NCBI RefSeq assembly: GCF_000002235.5
Contig: NW_022145543.1
Location: 806,001 to 870,000, forward strand
DNA length: 64,000 nt
Origin: Strongylocentrotus purpuratus
Taxonomy: Eukaryota > Echinodermata > Echinoidea > Camarodonta > Strongylocentrotidae
Direction: 5' to 3'
Shown: one piece after another, positions 35,101-39,054 of the stretch
How positions within the stretch are numbered: position 1 is the stretch's first letter
How the letters are laid out: each line of letters begins with the position of its first letter
The notes under the pieces: generated by a model
The model's database searches: none
What the model was told of the DNA's origin: nothing
Seen by the model: only the letters and a program-made list of their open reading frames with translations
Translations under genes and position numbers: made by a program

Positions 35101-35880
35101 TTTTCTTCCTCAGACGGAGCACCAAAATCATCTGGAGGATCTTTGTTCAGTGGTATGACCGTAGCGACCAGATCGCCAGTAGCTCCTGGAGGGAAGACCT
35201 CAACAGGGATGTCTTCGAGTTCTGCCAGTAGGCACAAGGAAGCTGAAGAAGGACATTCAGTAGCTGATCTGCTAATAGACACCCAGTTCATGTCAAAGTC
35301 AGACTCGTCAGAAACAAACTTACTCCTTTCTGACACTAAGCCAAGTTCAGTAACAAATAATCGGACACAAGGAGAGTTCACACAGGTAATGAGTGCACCT
35401 GCTGCTTATAGCTTAAGTAATGTAAACCCTGCAGCAACATCAGTACATCAGAAATCTGTTGATCCAGAGGCATCTCAGCACAGTAGGGTGGATCCTATAA
35501 TGTCCAGAGAGGCAGGGTTCGCTGACCTGTGGAACACGGTGTCCCCCAAGGAAGCATCTTCTGACCCAAAGGCTTCATCAAACCAAGTTCTCTCACAGCT
35601 CAGTACAGCAACGCCACAGGTTGATATGCCTTCACAACATCCTCATCCTAGCATGACCTTACAACAGCCAGTCATGTCAGCACAGCATATTTCCCAGATG
35701 TACCCTCAGCTATCATCGATCACCCTGAGTGGGATGACCTCGACACCGATCAATCTTGCCAAAAAACCAACCACGGGGTTTGGATTTGTTGTGGACAATG
35801 ATGATGAGAAGCAGAAAGCAGGAGCAAGTAGAGATGCCTTTAGTTTCATCCAAGATGCAATGAAAGATAGCAAATCATGA
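2093..35880 (+). CDS. TEPSIN: Tepsin, AP-4 complex accessory protein (13 exons)
   Basis: Tepsin is the ENTH/VHS-like accessory protein of the AP-4 adaptor coat on trans-Golgi-derived vesicles. Exons: 2093-2152, 3833-3905, 6880-6971, 8494-8587, 9152-9219, 9740-9896, 10493-10672, 12042-12260, 14092-14200, 14972-15094, 33292-33367, 34124-34258, 34936-35880. They join in phase to 776 codons, longer than the human protein (about 525). Residues about 8-135 are the ENTH domain (DDDIPTPGYLFKEIA, VLKIMLHLVEQGHPSYCEGL, GPPDPLHGMAPY). Exons 10-12 (about 351-462) encode the second VHS-like helical domain (SLLNCEKMIELL). The disordered tail holds LFSGMTV (~532-538), matching the AP-4 beta4-binding LFxGMxV motif, and AFSFIQ (~763-768), matching the epsilon-binding motif. 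Start context AAAAATGG is good. Intron 2 is GC-AG. Family assignment is from memory of human tepsin. Confidence 0.92.
2370..2795. repeat. Imperfect fold-back (MITE-like) element in tepsin intron 1
   Basis: The clearest arms are about 2534-2568 and 2668-2700 (GCGATGC...GGATTCCGCAT against its reverse complement). Weaker inverted matches continue outward (CCGCATAAAC near 2390 against GTTTATGCAG near 2766). It is more GC-rich and CpG-rich than its surroundings. The open frames here run across the palindrome and are not genes. Confidence 0.5.
3434..3799. mobile_element. hAT-type MITE with 8-bp target duplication
   Basis: The left end is CAGGCGCGTAGCCAGG and the right end is CCTGGCTACGCGCTTG. They are flanked by GTAACAAT at 3426-3433 and 3800-3807, an 8-bp duplication fitting the hAT pattern nTnnnnAn. 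The interior holds a poly(A) tract and two related ~110-bp segments (starting near 3549 and 3668, sharing GATTAAGAGTCGAG and AACGAATCGTCTTC). No transposase. Confidence 0.8.
3833..3905 (+). CDS. TEPSIN: Tepsin exon 2 (ENTH domain; GC donor)
   Basis: The acceptor is TTTGACAG. It encodes WPLLLKATQDDDIPTPGYLF and then KEIA, which aligns with human ILLKGTSDDDVPCPGYLFEEIA. The exon ends ATAGCAG and is followed by GCAAGT; no GT donor keeps the frame, so intron 2 is a GC-AG intron. Confidence 0.88.
4568..6362. mobile_element. 1.8-kb terminal-inverted-repeat transposon in tepsin intron 2
   Basis: The left end TGACCCGGCACCACAAAA (then TCAACAAAAAGTCGC) has its reverse complement at about 6331-6362. 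CAAATG flanks both sides (4562-4567 and 6363-6368), a probable target duplication. The interior contains a 41-bp minisatellite and no transposase frame, so it is non-autonomous. I recall this end sequence as common in sea urchins. Confidence 0.8.
5530..5938 (+). repeat. Minisatellite, ~40-41-bp unit, about 10 copies
   Basis: The unit is AACAACTCTTTCTCATCCTT then TATCACAAGTTTGAAAATGC, with G/T and A-run variants between copies. It lies inside the transposon at 4568-6362, so it expanded there or was carried by it. There are no unique spacers, so it is not CRISPR-like. Confidence 0.9.
6880..6971 (+). CDS. TEPSIN: Tepsin exon 3 (ENTH domain)
   Basis: Acceptor TTCACAG, donor AAG|GTATGG. It encodes ITYESGSNCQCLVDFLVERL and EKKSCHIKYK, corresponding to human SHESPGSSQCLLEYLLSRL. 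Confidence 0.88.
7022..7118. repeat. Short fold-back in tepsin intron 3
   Basis: CTATCTGCA..TTGAGGCTGTA (7022-7048) is mirrored by TACAGCCTCAACAATGCAGA (7096-7115), then TAG. The arms are about 23-27 bp with a spacer near 47 nt. Confidence 0.6.
7490..7945. repeat. Simple-sequence cluster (GA)n, poly-G, (CA)n
   Basis: Purine-rich GA runs, two poly-G tracts and a terminal (CA)n run at about 7897-7942. Long open frames on the minus strand (Ser/Leu/Pro or Cys/Val repeats) are artefacts of this composition. Confidence 0.9.
8494..8587 (+). CDS. TEPSIN: Tepsin exon 4 (ENTH domain)
   Basis: Acceptor CTTATTAG, donor GCAA|GTAAGT. It encodes VLKIMLHLVEQGHPSYCEGL and RRKAQGIQSSA, the helix matching human LKVLKILLYLCSHG. 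Confidence 0.88.
8645..8773. repeat. Partial MITE related to the copy at 15160-15410
   Basis: It shares the end TTAGGTAG.TTAG.GAAATGTA, the AAAAAGAC...GAATGCAAA segment, and a GACATATCTGAATGAAAGTT segment that is the reverse complement of part of the 15.2-kb copy. It lies in tepsin intron 4. Confidence 0.5.
9152..9219 (+). CDS. TEPSIN: Tepsin exon 5 (end of ENTH domain)
   Basis: Acceptor CAACAACAG, donor AAG|GTAAGT. It encodes CSGPPDPLHGMAPYVAVRKA then AK; GPPDPLHG is a family signature shared with human tepsin. The following 520-bp intron holds nothing I recognise. Confidence 0.9.
9740..9896 (+). CDS. TEPSIN: Tepsin exon 6 (linker)
   Basis: Acceptor TTGTACAG, donor CAGA|GTAAGA. It encodes ALSERLFDTEVTHSRPSNHA and onward to KMEGFGNTPVVSQ. 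The GFG context resembles human LQGFGYSK. Start of the unstructured linker after ENTH. Confidence 0.85.
10285..10373. repeat. Long hairpin in tepsin intron 6
   Basis: ACCATGTGGTAGCCTT (10298-10313) is perfectly inverted at 10347-10362, with a 33-nt loop. Below it, CTTTC (10285-10289) pairs with GAAAG (10369-10373) with a small bulge and two mismatches, giving about 25 paired bases. It could be a tiny MITE relic or a pre-miRNA-like hairpin. The sequence alone cannot decide. Confidence 0.6.
10493..10672 (+). CDS. TEPSIN: Tepsin exon 7 (linker)
   Basis: Acceptor ATCCTACAG, donor CAGA|GTGAGT. It encodes PVTIESLGETMRGGLQQIAS and onward to HSLQSPVRQ. The phase is kept with exons 6 and 8. No motif recognised beyond a possible amphipathic stretch. 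Confidence 0.82.
10793..10970 (+). repeat. Recent 92-bp-offset tandem duplication in intron 7
   Basis: An ~85-bp segment beginning ATTGATAACTAAACAAATAT is present at 10793 and again at 10885 with no difference I can see, separated only by a T run. This is either very recent or an assembly artefact. Confidence 0.85.
11284..11445. repeat. Short MITE with CAGGGCCC ends in intron 7
   Basis: CAGGGCCCTGTCTTATAAAG then AGTTG at the left is mirrored by CAACTCATTATAAAAAGGGG then CCCTG at the right. The interior carries several GATTGAT/ATCAATC words in both orientations. The target duplication is unclear. Confidence 0.65.
11680..11956. repeat. Low-complexity poly-C/poly-A and CCTCC repeats
   Basis: C and A homopolymers at 11687-11711, then CTGTCATTCACC.CCTCC repeats with a poly-C/poly-G palindrome at about 11921-11955. 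Frames read here are not genes. Confidence 0.8.
12042..12260 (+). CDS. TEPSIN: Tepsin exon 8 (linker with Ser tract)
   Basis: Acceptor CTCCTAG, donor AAAG|GTATGT. It encodes LMSSGSSQWSPQHSIPTDYS and onward to DTPHTEGSSMLKG. A TCA trinucleotide run gives eight serines in a row (near 12168-12191), likely length-polymorphic. Confidence 0.82.
12321..13560 (+). mobile_element. Non-autonomous element with central ~150-bp repeats carrying DR1 motifs
   Basis: The left end is TTTATGCCTCCG..CGGAGGCA followed by GTTGTCCGTACGTCC. The right end is TATGGCGGAGGCATCATTTT, then CGACTGCGCGCAGTC...CCATCTAGTT. Between them are about seven repeats, most with AGGTCAAAGGTCAAAGGTCA or a variant. The same element sits inverted at 22474-24156. 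The plan (conserved ends, central ~150-160-bp tandem units, GGAC/ACGG-type microsatellite) is that of the 'pearl'/Tsp group known from bivalves and sea urchins, thought to be Helentron relatives. Assignment from memory. Confidence 0.75.
14092..14200 (+). CDS. TEPSIN: Tepsin exon 9 (linker)
   Basis: Acceptor TATGCTACAG, donor AAAG|GTAAGA. It encodes EEDNNLIDTSSVSRGRQSNG and onward to GAGSDLSER, a serine-rich acidic linker. Confidence 0.82.
14341..14528. repeat. Low-complexity poly-G and poly-T/C in intron 9
   Basis: Poly-G runs with a (GT)n stretch, then T/C-rich DNA. No gene seen. Confidence 0.7.
14605..14864 (+). mobile_element. tRNA-derived SINE in tepsin intron 9
   Basis: The head has a pol III A box (CGGCTCAGTCAGTAGAGCG, 14613-14631) and B box (GGGTTCAAACCCC, 14657-14669). 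Unrelated body follows, and the end is GGGCAAAAAGAATTTCCATT...GGAGTGGACTT, then (ATT)n. The anticodon-arm region does not pair well, so this is a SINE rather than a tRNA gene. Its tail recurs at 49572-49665. Confidence 0.85.
14972..15094 (+). CDS. TEPSIN: Tepsin exon 10 (start of VHS-like domain)
   Basis: Acceptor TTCCCTGCAG, donor AAGAA|GTATGT. It encodes LASVSVTDWSEEVSMVELFI and PTKEELQKFVKK. The last codon is split and completed at 33292 (AAG then AGT TCA), giving ..FVKKSSLLNCEKM.. as in the family. Confidence 0.88.
15160..15410. mobile_element. MITE with ~35-bp terminal inverted repeats in intron 10
   Basis: TTAGGTAGCTTAGCGAAATG then TAGTAGCACAAAAA at the left is mirrored at the right (ACTACATTTTGCTAAGATAC then CTAA). 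The interior has no coding capacity. A partial relative lies at 8645-8773. Confidence 0.75.
15411..16231. other. Intron 10 sequence without recognised feature
   Basis: No exon of tepsin or other gene could be supported. A weak splice-like site at 15775 was considered and rejected. Confidence 0.5.
16242..16612. mobile_element. Fold-back element built from GGACAATTACCCC words
   Basis: The left part repeats ACAATTACCCCC-type words (16268-16395) and the right part repeats the complement GGGGGTAATTGTCC (about 16487-16608). ATTAATGACA flanks both sides (16232-16241 and 16613-16622), a probable 10-bp target duplication. The centre contains poly-C/poly-A and an end fragment of the GGGGAAGTCCACCC MITE family (about 16440-16477). 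Confidence 0.75.
16900..18355. repeat. Left flank block of Ig unit 1 (paralogous to 39.5-40.86 and 57.8-59.1 kb)
   Basis: Segments such as TTTTACAAAGAAATT..CATC, CTTTGCAATCCGGTG, CTTCCCAAATGGTTTGTGCA and GAATGAATAATCACTGATGT recur in the same order at 39.5-40.8 and 57.8-59.0 kb. It diverged earlier than the A/B segments. Open frames inside are not conserved between copies, so I treat it as noncoding. Confidence 0.7.
18356..19325. repeat. 117-bp tandem array downstream of Ig gene 1
   Basis: About 8 irregular units of the family: CATAATAGTAATT.A..AACATTG..GTACAT.AACTCAGTGTCCAA.TGT.TTTGGACA...AACTTGTATTTACAATCATGA.TCAT..AATG.AAGCCATCATAAAAGAG. Many units hold TGTCCAA...TTGGACA inverted arms. 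The array starts just beyond the poly(A) signal of the minus-strand Ig gene (19401-19406). Confidence 0.85.
19401..19406 (-). promoter_or_regulatory. Likely poly(A) signal AATAAA of Ig gene 1
   Basis: TTTATT on the plus strand is AATAAA on the minus strand, about 470 bp after the stop. The same hexamer at the same place follows Ig genes 2 (27951-27956) and 3 (43181-43186), inside a conserved 3' block. Confidence 0.55.
19506..19705 (+). mobile_element. tRNA-derived SINE (Thr-TGT-like head)
   Basis: GGCGCGATAGCTCAGTTGGT, AGAGCA and a CTTGTAA loop resemble tRNA-Thr(TGT). The B box CCGGGTTAGAAAC is one base off. The SINE body (CCCTTTGGTAAGGCATTAAC, AGGTCCCTCGGGGAGGACCT) follows instead of a 3' acceptor stem, so it is not a tRNA gene. 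It interrupts the 3' flank of Ig gene 1 and is absent from the other units. Confidence 0.8.
19878..20900 (-). CDS. Ig-like type I membrane protein, copy 1 (nested in tepsin intron 10)
   Basis: A 340-residue protein read from one coding exon. Residues 1-30 form a signal peptide (ILFVSFILMNLDGC). Residues ~35-135 are a V-like Ig domain: B-strand Cys51, Cys96 in NCSLDLTISNL, and the D-x-G-x-Y motif at 109-113 where S115 stands in place of the usual F-strand Cys. Residues ~140-222 are a second Cys-rich Ig-like domain (Cys144, 159, 172, 206, 207, 218, 220). An acidic/Thr-Ser stalk follows, a membrane span at ~278-300, and a basic tail with APPIPPQ, which could bind an SH3 domain. There is no ITIM or ITAM. 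Potential N-glycosylation sites include N95 and N221. The minus-strand acceptor CTACTAG at 20959-20961 implies the exon starts at 20958. Function unknown; receptor or adhesion role inferred. Confidence 0.87.
   Translation of the reverse strand: MVEVLCHSLTGGFQIPILFVSFILMNLDGCKSTTLYKIQGQEANLIFPYPCDSTEVTLQHSYRLPFYHLRDESALSLPDDQVHRFIVQNRIENGNCSLDLTISNLMRSDAGTYLSTIYKDGQLRDEYTTRVGLQVDYPPGEASCVLGYDKGGDWVSIHCTANVGSLSGKIECYQDGVWMPPLTDTIETHTLLTQTFLIRKSQPVFCCSSTLDEYTLICECNDTGLNKADDDGNDPCPPLEITTVPLLSTLTENNQSDCYSTMMSSIPINMKTCNSNKWVIILVIILPIHAIVLILNLILYRYYKKKKMKIRNNKNGKAPPIPPQFDILIDETKNTELCKF
21635..21872 (-). mobile_element. tRNA-derived SINE inside the Ig 5' intron, unit 1
   Basis: The minus-strand head is GGAGGTGTCGTGGTATAGTG then GTTC; the B box AGGGTTTGAATCTC lies at 21807-21820. 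The body includes CCCAGATGTAAATGGGTACC and ends near AATTATTGTATAATTACC. The same insertion recurs in units 2, 3 and 4, so it predates duplication of the Ig unit. Confidence 0.85.
22474..24156 (-). mobile_element. Second copy of the DR1-repeat element, inverted
   Basis: It begins AACTAGATGGAATTTTGACT, then GCGTGCAGTCGAAAATGATG and CCTCCGCCATAGAG. It ends with a GGACGGACGTACGG microsatellite and GCCTCCGGCACCACCTTCGG, then TGGCGGAGGCATAAAA. Between are about nine ~157-bp units, each with TGACCC.TGACCTTTGACCT. It lies in the predicted 5' intron of Ig gene 1. The sister copy is at 12321-13560. Confidence 0.85.
24351..24485 (-). other. Predicted noncoding first exon of Ig gene 1
   Basis: It is bounded at the low side by the donor GTAAGAG. 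The TSS is placed roughly 25-30 bp past the TATA-like box, so the upper limit is approximate. No ATG-led coding continuity with the receptor frame is implied. Confidence 0.45.
24509..24525 (-). promoter_or_regulatory. TATA-like box with inverted CCAAT, Ig gene 1 promoter
   Basis: The minus strand reads ATTGGATGCTATTTATA: an inverted CCAAT (24521-24525) next to TATTTATA (24509-24516). The same string with flanking CTGTTGT occurs at 30770-30786 in unit 2. Confidence 0.55.
24785..24853. repeat. (TA)n microsatellite
   Basis: Alternating TATA tracts around 24799-24852. Comparable TA tracts lie at about 31615-31624 and 48281-48294. Confidence 0.85.
24950..24970 (-). promoter_or_regulatory. Conserved upstream block with CAAAGTCCA (unit 1)
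   Basis: GAATGTTAGGTCCAAAGTCC lies in a block (GTGTGAACAGCCC...CTGCAGG.TAGCAT) kept upstream of every Ig unit. CAAAGTCCA at 24962-24970 is a known HNF4-type motif. Binding is inference. Confidence 0.45.
25860..26345. repeat. ~75-bp minisatellite with CA-rich half, about 6-7 copies
   Basis: The unit is CAACTAAGATTTCCCCTTTC then TCAATTACTTCATATAAT.CACGC followed by a (CA)n-type stretch of variable length. Frames through it in both directions are composition artefacts. Confidence 0.88.
26346..27200. other. Intron 10 spacer between Ig units 1 and 2
   Basis: No gene or repeat recognised. From about 27220 to 27365 the sequence resembles 59990-60120 (ACCTCATCCATTATAAAGAG, then GGTTTGGATACCC), the left edge of another Ig unit. 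Confidence 0.5.
27470..27890. repeat. Short 117-bp array and flank, Ig unit 2
   Basis: About two and a half units (CATTG.AGT.CATGT.ACTCGGTATCCAA...TTTGGACAACACAAACTTGT). The left flank (27480-27620) matches 18230-18360 and 40725-40865. Confidence 0.8.
27951..27956 (-). promoter_or_regulatory. Likely poly(A) signal of Ig gene 2
   Basis: AATAAA on the minus strand, 275 bp after the stop, in the 3' block shared with genes 1 and 3. Confidence 0.55.
28231..29262 (-). CDS. Ig-like type I membrane protein, copy 2 (nested in tepsin intron 10)
   Basis: 343 residues in one coding exon with the same order of parts as copy 1: signal peptide, V-like domain, Cys-rich second Ig-like domain, stalk, membrane span (CVIIHSILLPIELTLLFLSL) and a tail with DPPIPLES. 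The V-like domain keeps PYPCDSTEV and NCSLNFTISNL, but DQGTYILS has no F-strand Cys. After QHS the loop reads YRLA. The tail has an Asn run encoded by an ATT/AAT repeat. The acceptor CTCTTTGCAG at 29303-29312 gives an exon start at 29302 on the minus strand. Promoter, 5' exon, donor and poly(A) signal are all kept, so this copy looks the most complete. Function unknown. Confidence 0.88.
   Translation of the reverse strand: MLKVLFHSLTGGFKILLLFISIILTNLYGCKSTQLSKIQGQEVNLIFPYPCDSTEVTLQHSYRLAFYRSIDGSSLSLSQDQVQRYKVQNRNDTENCSLNFTISNLKSIDQGTYILSVFKDGEILVEQTHRIWLQVDYPPGKASCVVSEDKGGDWVSIHCTANVGSLSGEFECYQDGVWMPPLSDPTHTDTLLKQTILIRKSQPVFCCSSTLAEYKERCECKDTDLFITDDDSNDPCPPLSEITTMPLPTTLTENNQSDYYSTETSSIPTNMETCNSNICVIIHSILLPIELTLLFLSLFFHYKIKTNIRNNNNNGEDPPIPLESNTSLLPTMKNGSSKHTEFV
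29823..30330. repeat. Local ~255-bp tandem duplication within the unit 2 intron
   Basis: The segment from TTGCCTGGATGTG through TTTGTTTACC..GAGAAGCC occurs at about 29823-30075 and again at 30078-30330. Units 1, 3 and 4 have it once. Confidence 0.75.
30287..30488 (-). mobile_element. SINE in Ig unit 2 intron, head deleted
   Basis: Same insertion as at 21635-21872, with a recognisable B box (minus AAGGGTTTGAATTCAA near 30456-30471). The A-box end is missing and joins TATTGGGTGCTTTATGTTCA directly. Confidence 0.75.
30619..30740 (-). other. Predicted noncoding first exon of Ig gene 2
   Basis: Low boundary set by the donor GTAAGTG. The upper boundary is estimated from the TATA-like box at 30770-30777. 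Confidence 0.48.
30770..30786 (-). promoter_or_regulatory. TATA-like box with inverted CCAAT, Ig gene 2 promoter
   Basis: The minus strand reads ATTGGATGCTATTTATA, identical to unit 1. This stretch is missing from units 3 and 4. Confidence 0.58.
31145..31195. repeat. (GA)n microsatellite
   Basis: GAGAGA tract with a few interruptions, following a short TATA tract. Confidence 0.85.
31357..31369 (+). promoter_or_regulatory. DR1/HNF4-like site upstream of Ig gene 2
   Basis: AGGTCAAAGTCCA is a close match to the HNF4-type DR1. The other units read AGGTCCAAAGTCCA here. Confidence 0.4.
31450..32080. repeat. Distal upstream block of Ig unit 2
   Basis: Blocks such as GGTAAGAGGTTTGAAATTGA and GAAATGTATCGATGA.GTGCAT recur at 48100-48380 in unit 3. 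No gene seen. Confidence 0.6.
32085..32132. repeat. (TA)n microsatellite
   Basis: About 22 TA repeats. The following 1.1 kb up to tepsin exon 11 (33292) contains nothing I recognise. Confidence 0.9.
33292..33367 (+). CDS. TEPSIN: Tepsin exon 11 (VHS-like domain)
   Basis: Acceptor TTTTCTAG, donor TTA|GTAAGT. It encodes SSLLNCEKMIELLTSYLTTS and YNTQL; LLNCE is shared with human tepsin. It sits 18.2 kb from exon 10. A piece of it with upstream intron is present out of place at 56448-56579. Confidence 0.9.
34124..34258 (+). CDS. TEPSIN: Tepsin exon 12 (VHS-like domain)
   Basis: Acceptor ATTTTCCAG, donor AAG|GTATGA. It encodes LCLFGIEAILKEDLISSDVA and onward to AIREKSLK. Duplicated at 52572-52706. 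Confidence 0.9.
34936..35880 (+). CDS. TEPSIN: Tepsin exon 13 (C-terminal tail with AP-4-binding motifs)
   Basis: Acceptor CTTTTTTTCAG. It encodes ILRQLERLEADTSLDQ, then 300 residues of low-complexity Ser/Gln/Pro-rich tail, to a TGA. GGSLFSGMTVA matches the beta4-ear-binding LFxG(M/L)x(L/V) motif and RDAFSFIQDAM matches the epsilon-ear-binding S/D-A-F-x-F motif. Both are known for vertebrate tepsin. Confidence 0.93.
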   Translation: MLRQLERLEADTSLDQPLMPESQLIFQSVLEAAEAEIPASSANTTPLKTVLPRDAFSSSDGAPKSSGGSLFSGMTVATRSPVAPGGKTSTGMSSSSASRHKEAEEGHSVADLLIDTQFMSKSDSSETNLLLSDTKPSSVTNNRTQGEFTQVMSAPAAYSLSNVNPAATSVHQKSVDPEASQHSRVDPIMSREAGFADLWNTVSPKEASSDPKASSNQVLSQLSTATPQVDMPSQHPHPSMTLQQPVMSAQHISQMYPQLSSITLSGMTSTPINLAKKPTTGFGFVVDNDDEKQKAGASRDAFSFIQDAMKDSKS

Positions 35881-37378
35881 TGACTAATTAAAGAGGAAAT
35901 TAACCTCACATGGGATACCCTTACATGTAGAGACAACTGTAGTGATTGGCCTCCTATCAGTTTAGAATATAAGCCCCTTAAAAACAGTTTGAACACTCAA
36001 GTTGAATCAATTTTTAGCTCTCTCGTCATGGCATAATTAATCATCACTTGATTATTATCATTAGAAATTGTGTCTATTCCCCTTTAAAATGACGCCATAT
36101 GTAAACAATTTTCCAGCCAGAGAGTGAGTAGCACAACATAATATAGGGCGGGGTAAAGAGGTGAGCACTGCATGGTATTGGTATGCATAGCACTCTTTTT
36201 TTCTTAGACACAAGTGTGATTTATGACATTGAGGCTTTTGTTTCCCAACTGGTCATCCTTGAATGGCAAATTCTGAAGAATCTGATATTGAAATTCATGC
36301 ATTATGGTGACATGTCAGGCAAGATTCAATTTACTGATTGGTGATCAACTTTCTGAGTGTACAATACATATGGGATGCAGTAACTTTTCGGATCTAAATT
36401 GTGTAAATCTGATATGAAAAATCTGGTATTAAAAAATGTGCCAGACTCTATGTGATAAAGTCATGAAAGCTTGCAGCAAAAAAAACCTCAATCGTATCAT
36501 GGCAAGGGGTAGGAGGTGGAATCTGCCTCCCTCATCCCTTTTAGTTTAAAAGGGGAAGTCCACCCTGATATTTTTTTTTGGTTTTGATAAAATCAGAAAA
36601 ATGAGAGAGGCTAATTAGTGGAAGTTTGAGCAAAATTCAATTAAAATAGGAAAGTTATGAATTTTGAATTTGTTATCAGTTGCGTATTTTGCGAGCTCCT
36701 CTCCAATTTTCTCTATACAGAAAATGTTATAAACTTCATTTCCTTAGATACTGGTGACAGAATGAATTTTCTCATATAGGGGATGTATAAAAACGTATGT
36801 GAGATAATTTAATTTAGGGTTAATGACTGATTTAAAATTTTCATGAGGGAAACTAGACATTTTTAAAGTGTTTTAGTACTGGGCAAATGGGAGGGGAGCT
36901 CGCAAAGATTTGTCACAGAGTTGCCAATTTTGATTTGATTGATCGCACCTTCAAAAATTCATAACATTCTAATTTTTAATCAGTTTTGGCTCAAGCTTTT
37001 ACTGACCTGTTTCTCCCATTTTTCTGCTTTTATTAAAACCAACTTAATACCAGGGTAGTTAGTGTTAAGCATGTTCACACCCGTAAAAAGATGAGGGTAA
37101 AAATACTGTTAGCACTTTGGTCAGTTACATTTACGTTGTGACCCAAAAAAGCTTTATGAGAAACCATTGTTATTGTTAATCAGGTAGGCCTAGTTGTATT
37201 TCCGTTCATCTCTTTCAAGCATCTCATTTATTATTTGTCTTTCCAAATGTCTGTTTTTCTGCAATGTTTGTTTGGTGGGGGGGGGGGGTTCTTGGTCACA
37301 ATGGTTCACGCCTTTCCACAATAGTAAATATCTCTTTTGTGTATAAAAGCATGATTGCTTTTTAACAAGTGCAATAAA
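35881..37378 (+). other. TEPSIN: Probable tepsin 3' UTR with AATAAA at 37373-37378
   Basis: The first good AATAAA after the stop (GTGCAATAAAGTAAATCC) lies at 37373-37378 and is followed by T/GT-rich DNA. The UTR would include the MITE at 36548-37058. The same signal is kept in copy B near 55827. Earlier polyadenylation cannot be excluded. Confidence 0.45.
36548..37058 (+). mobile_element. MITE, GGGGAAGTCCACCCT family, copy A
   Basis: The left end AAAAGGGGAAGTCCACCCTG is intact. The right end stops at CCAGGGTAG, whereas copy B keeps GTAGACTTTCCCTTT. So ~14 bp were lost here after the segmental duplication. Non-coding. Confidence 0.8.
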
Positions 37379-37501
37379 GTAAATCCAACATTATTTTTCT
37401 TTTATTGTTAGCTTTGATTTTTGTATGTCTGTTTGTATTTATTGTTACTGTCTTCAATGTTAAGTCAAGTCTCTTGTTATTGCTTTCTTATAAGCCGACT
37501 A

Positions 37502-38079
37502 ATACCCCCTTCACATGCATGGATTTTTCTTACGAGTCCTTACGAATCGCCAACTCGTAGTCAATCGTAAGCATTCGTAAATAACTCGCTGGTATCCGTA
37601 AATGACTCGTAAAATTTGTGTAACGATTTGTTACGGTTGGTTTATGATTTGTTCACGGATTATTACGATGAGATTGTTACGATGGGTTAACGGATTGTTA
37701 CGGGTTATTACAGGCATTTTATGTGTAGTTACGAGTACTTTACAGATAAATACGTTTACGCTCCATATTCTTACGTATTGTTGACGATTTAGGGAAAGGT
37801 ATAGAAGCTGCAAAATCGTGATGACTCATAAATACTTGTAACTAACTCGTAACTATTCGTAACAACACGTAAACGGGTTGTAATATGCTCGTAAGTTGCT
37901 CATAGTCATCCGTGACAACTCATAACAAATCGTGGAATTTTGCCGTATAAATAAATAGCTCGTAACAACTCTTAAATCGGTCGTAAAAGAGGCCAAATCA
38001 TAGGATTTGTGAAAATCTGTGAATTGGTGCGATCTTTATAAGGACTCGTAAGAAAAATCTGTGTATGTGAAGGGGGTAT
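37502..38079 (-). mobile_element. TTACGA-rich TIR MITE, element 1 copy A
   Basis: Ends are ATACCCCCTTCACAT.CA and ATGTGAAGGGGGTAT, with TTCTTACGAGTCCTTACG just inside. The whole interior is a dense run of TTACGA/TCGTAA-like words in an otherwise CpG-poor region. Its right half is the reverse complement of the left half of element 2, so the two neighbours are in opposite orientation. No coding capacity. Confidence 0.82.
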
Positions 38080-38246
38080 CATAGTAGAACAGATAGGAAC
38101 AGGAGGTTTTAAAAAAGAAATAAAGAAAAAATCTAACTTCGAGTAAGAGTCGGCCAACTATAAATGCAATTTTGTCATGTAGCTGTGGTGGCATGACTTC
38201 AAATACAATTTTCAGAAGAATCCTGTTATAGTTTTATTGGTGCATA

Positions 38247-39054
38247 ATACCCCCTTCACATACACAGATTTTTCTTACAATTCCTTACGAATCGCACAAG
38301 TTCATGGATCATCCACAAATCCTTACGATTTGGCCACTTTTGCGATCGATTTACGAGTTGTTATATACGAGTTATTACGAGATATTTACGGTTTATCACA
38401 GTCTATTACGAGTTATTACGATGTATTTACGGCAAAAGTCCAAGGTTGACACGGATAACTATGAGCAACTGACGTATTAGTTACGAGTTAGTTACGAATA
38501 TTTACGAGTCCTTATGATTTTTAGCCCAAAAATAATAGCTGAAAATGAAGTGTTCGAATTTGCAGCTTTTATACCTTTCCCCAAATCGTAAACAGTTTGT
38601 AAGCATACGTAAAGTATACGTATCTATTCTTAAAGTACTCGTAACTACACGTAAAGTGCTTGTTATAACCCGTAATGATACGTAAAGCCATCGTATCACG
38701 GCCCGAATGAAATGGTAAACAACACGTAAGCACTCGTAAATAATCCGTAAATAAATCATAAACCATAACAAATCGTTAAATTTTTTGGTTACGAGTCATC
38801 TATGGATTCTTACGAGCAGTTTATGGATGGTTACGTGTTGCGAGCGGTTTACGGGAAAATAAATCCATGGACAATCGTAAGAAGATTTTTGACATGTCAA
38901 AAAATTGCCTCTCCTTTCATGGATCCTTACAAGTTTTTACGAGTTGTGACGAGTTATTTACGAATACCAGCAAATCTACGGATGCTTGCGATTAACTACG
39001 AGTTGGCGATCCGTAAGGACTCGTAAGAAAAATCTGTGTATGTGAAGGGGGTAT
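38247..39054 (+). mobile_element. TTACGA-rich TIR MITE, element 2 copy A
   Basis: ATACCCCCTTCACATACACA to TGTGTATGTGAAGGGGGTAT, both followed inward by AGTCCTTACG-type sequence. The interior contains a non-repeated core (ATTTTTAGCCCAAAAATAAT). 168 bp separate it from element 1. Confidence 0.85.

Noticed and set aside
34980-35381. 133-residue minus-strand frame (also at 53405-53806)
   Set aside because: Antisense shadow of tepsin exon 13. Its conservation follows the sense exon.
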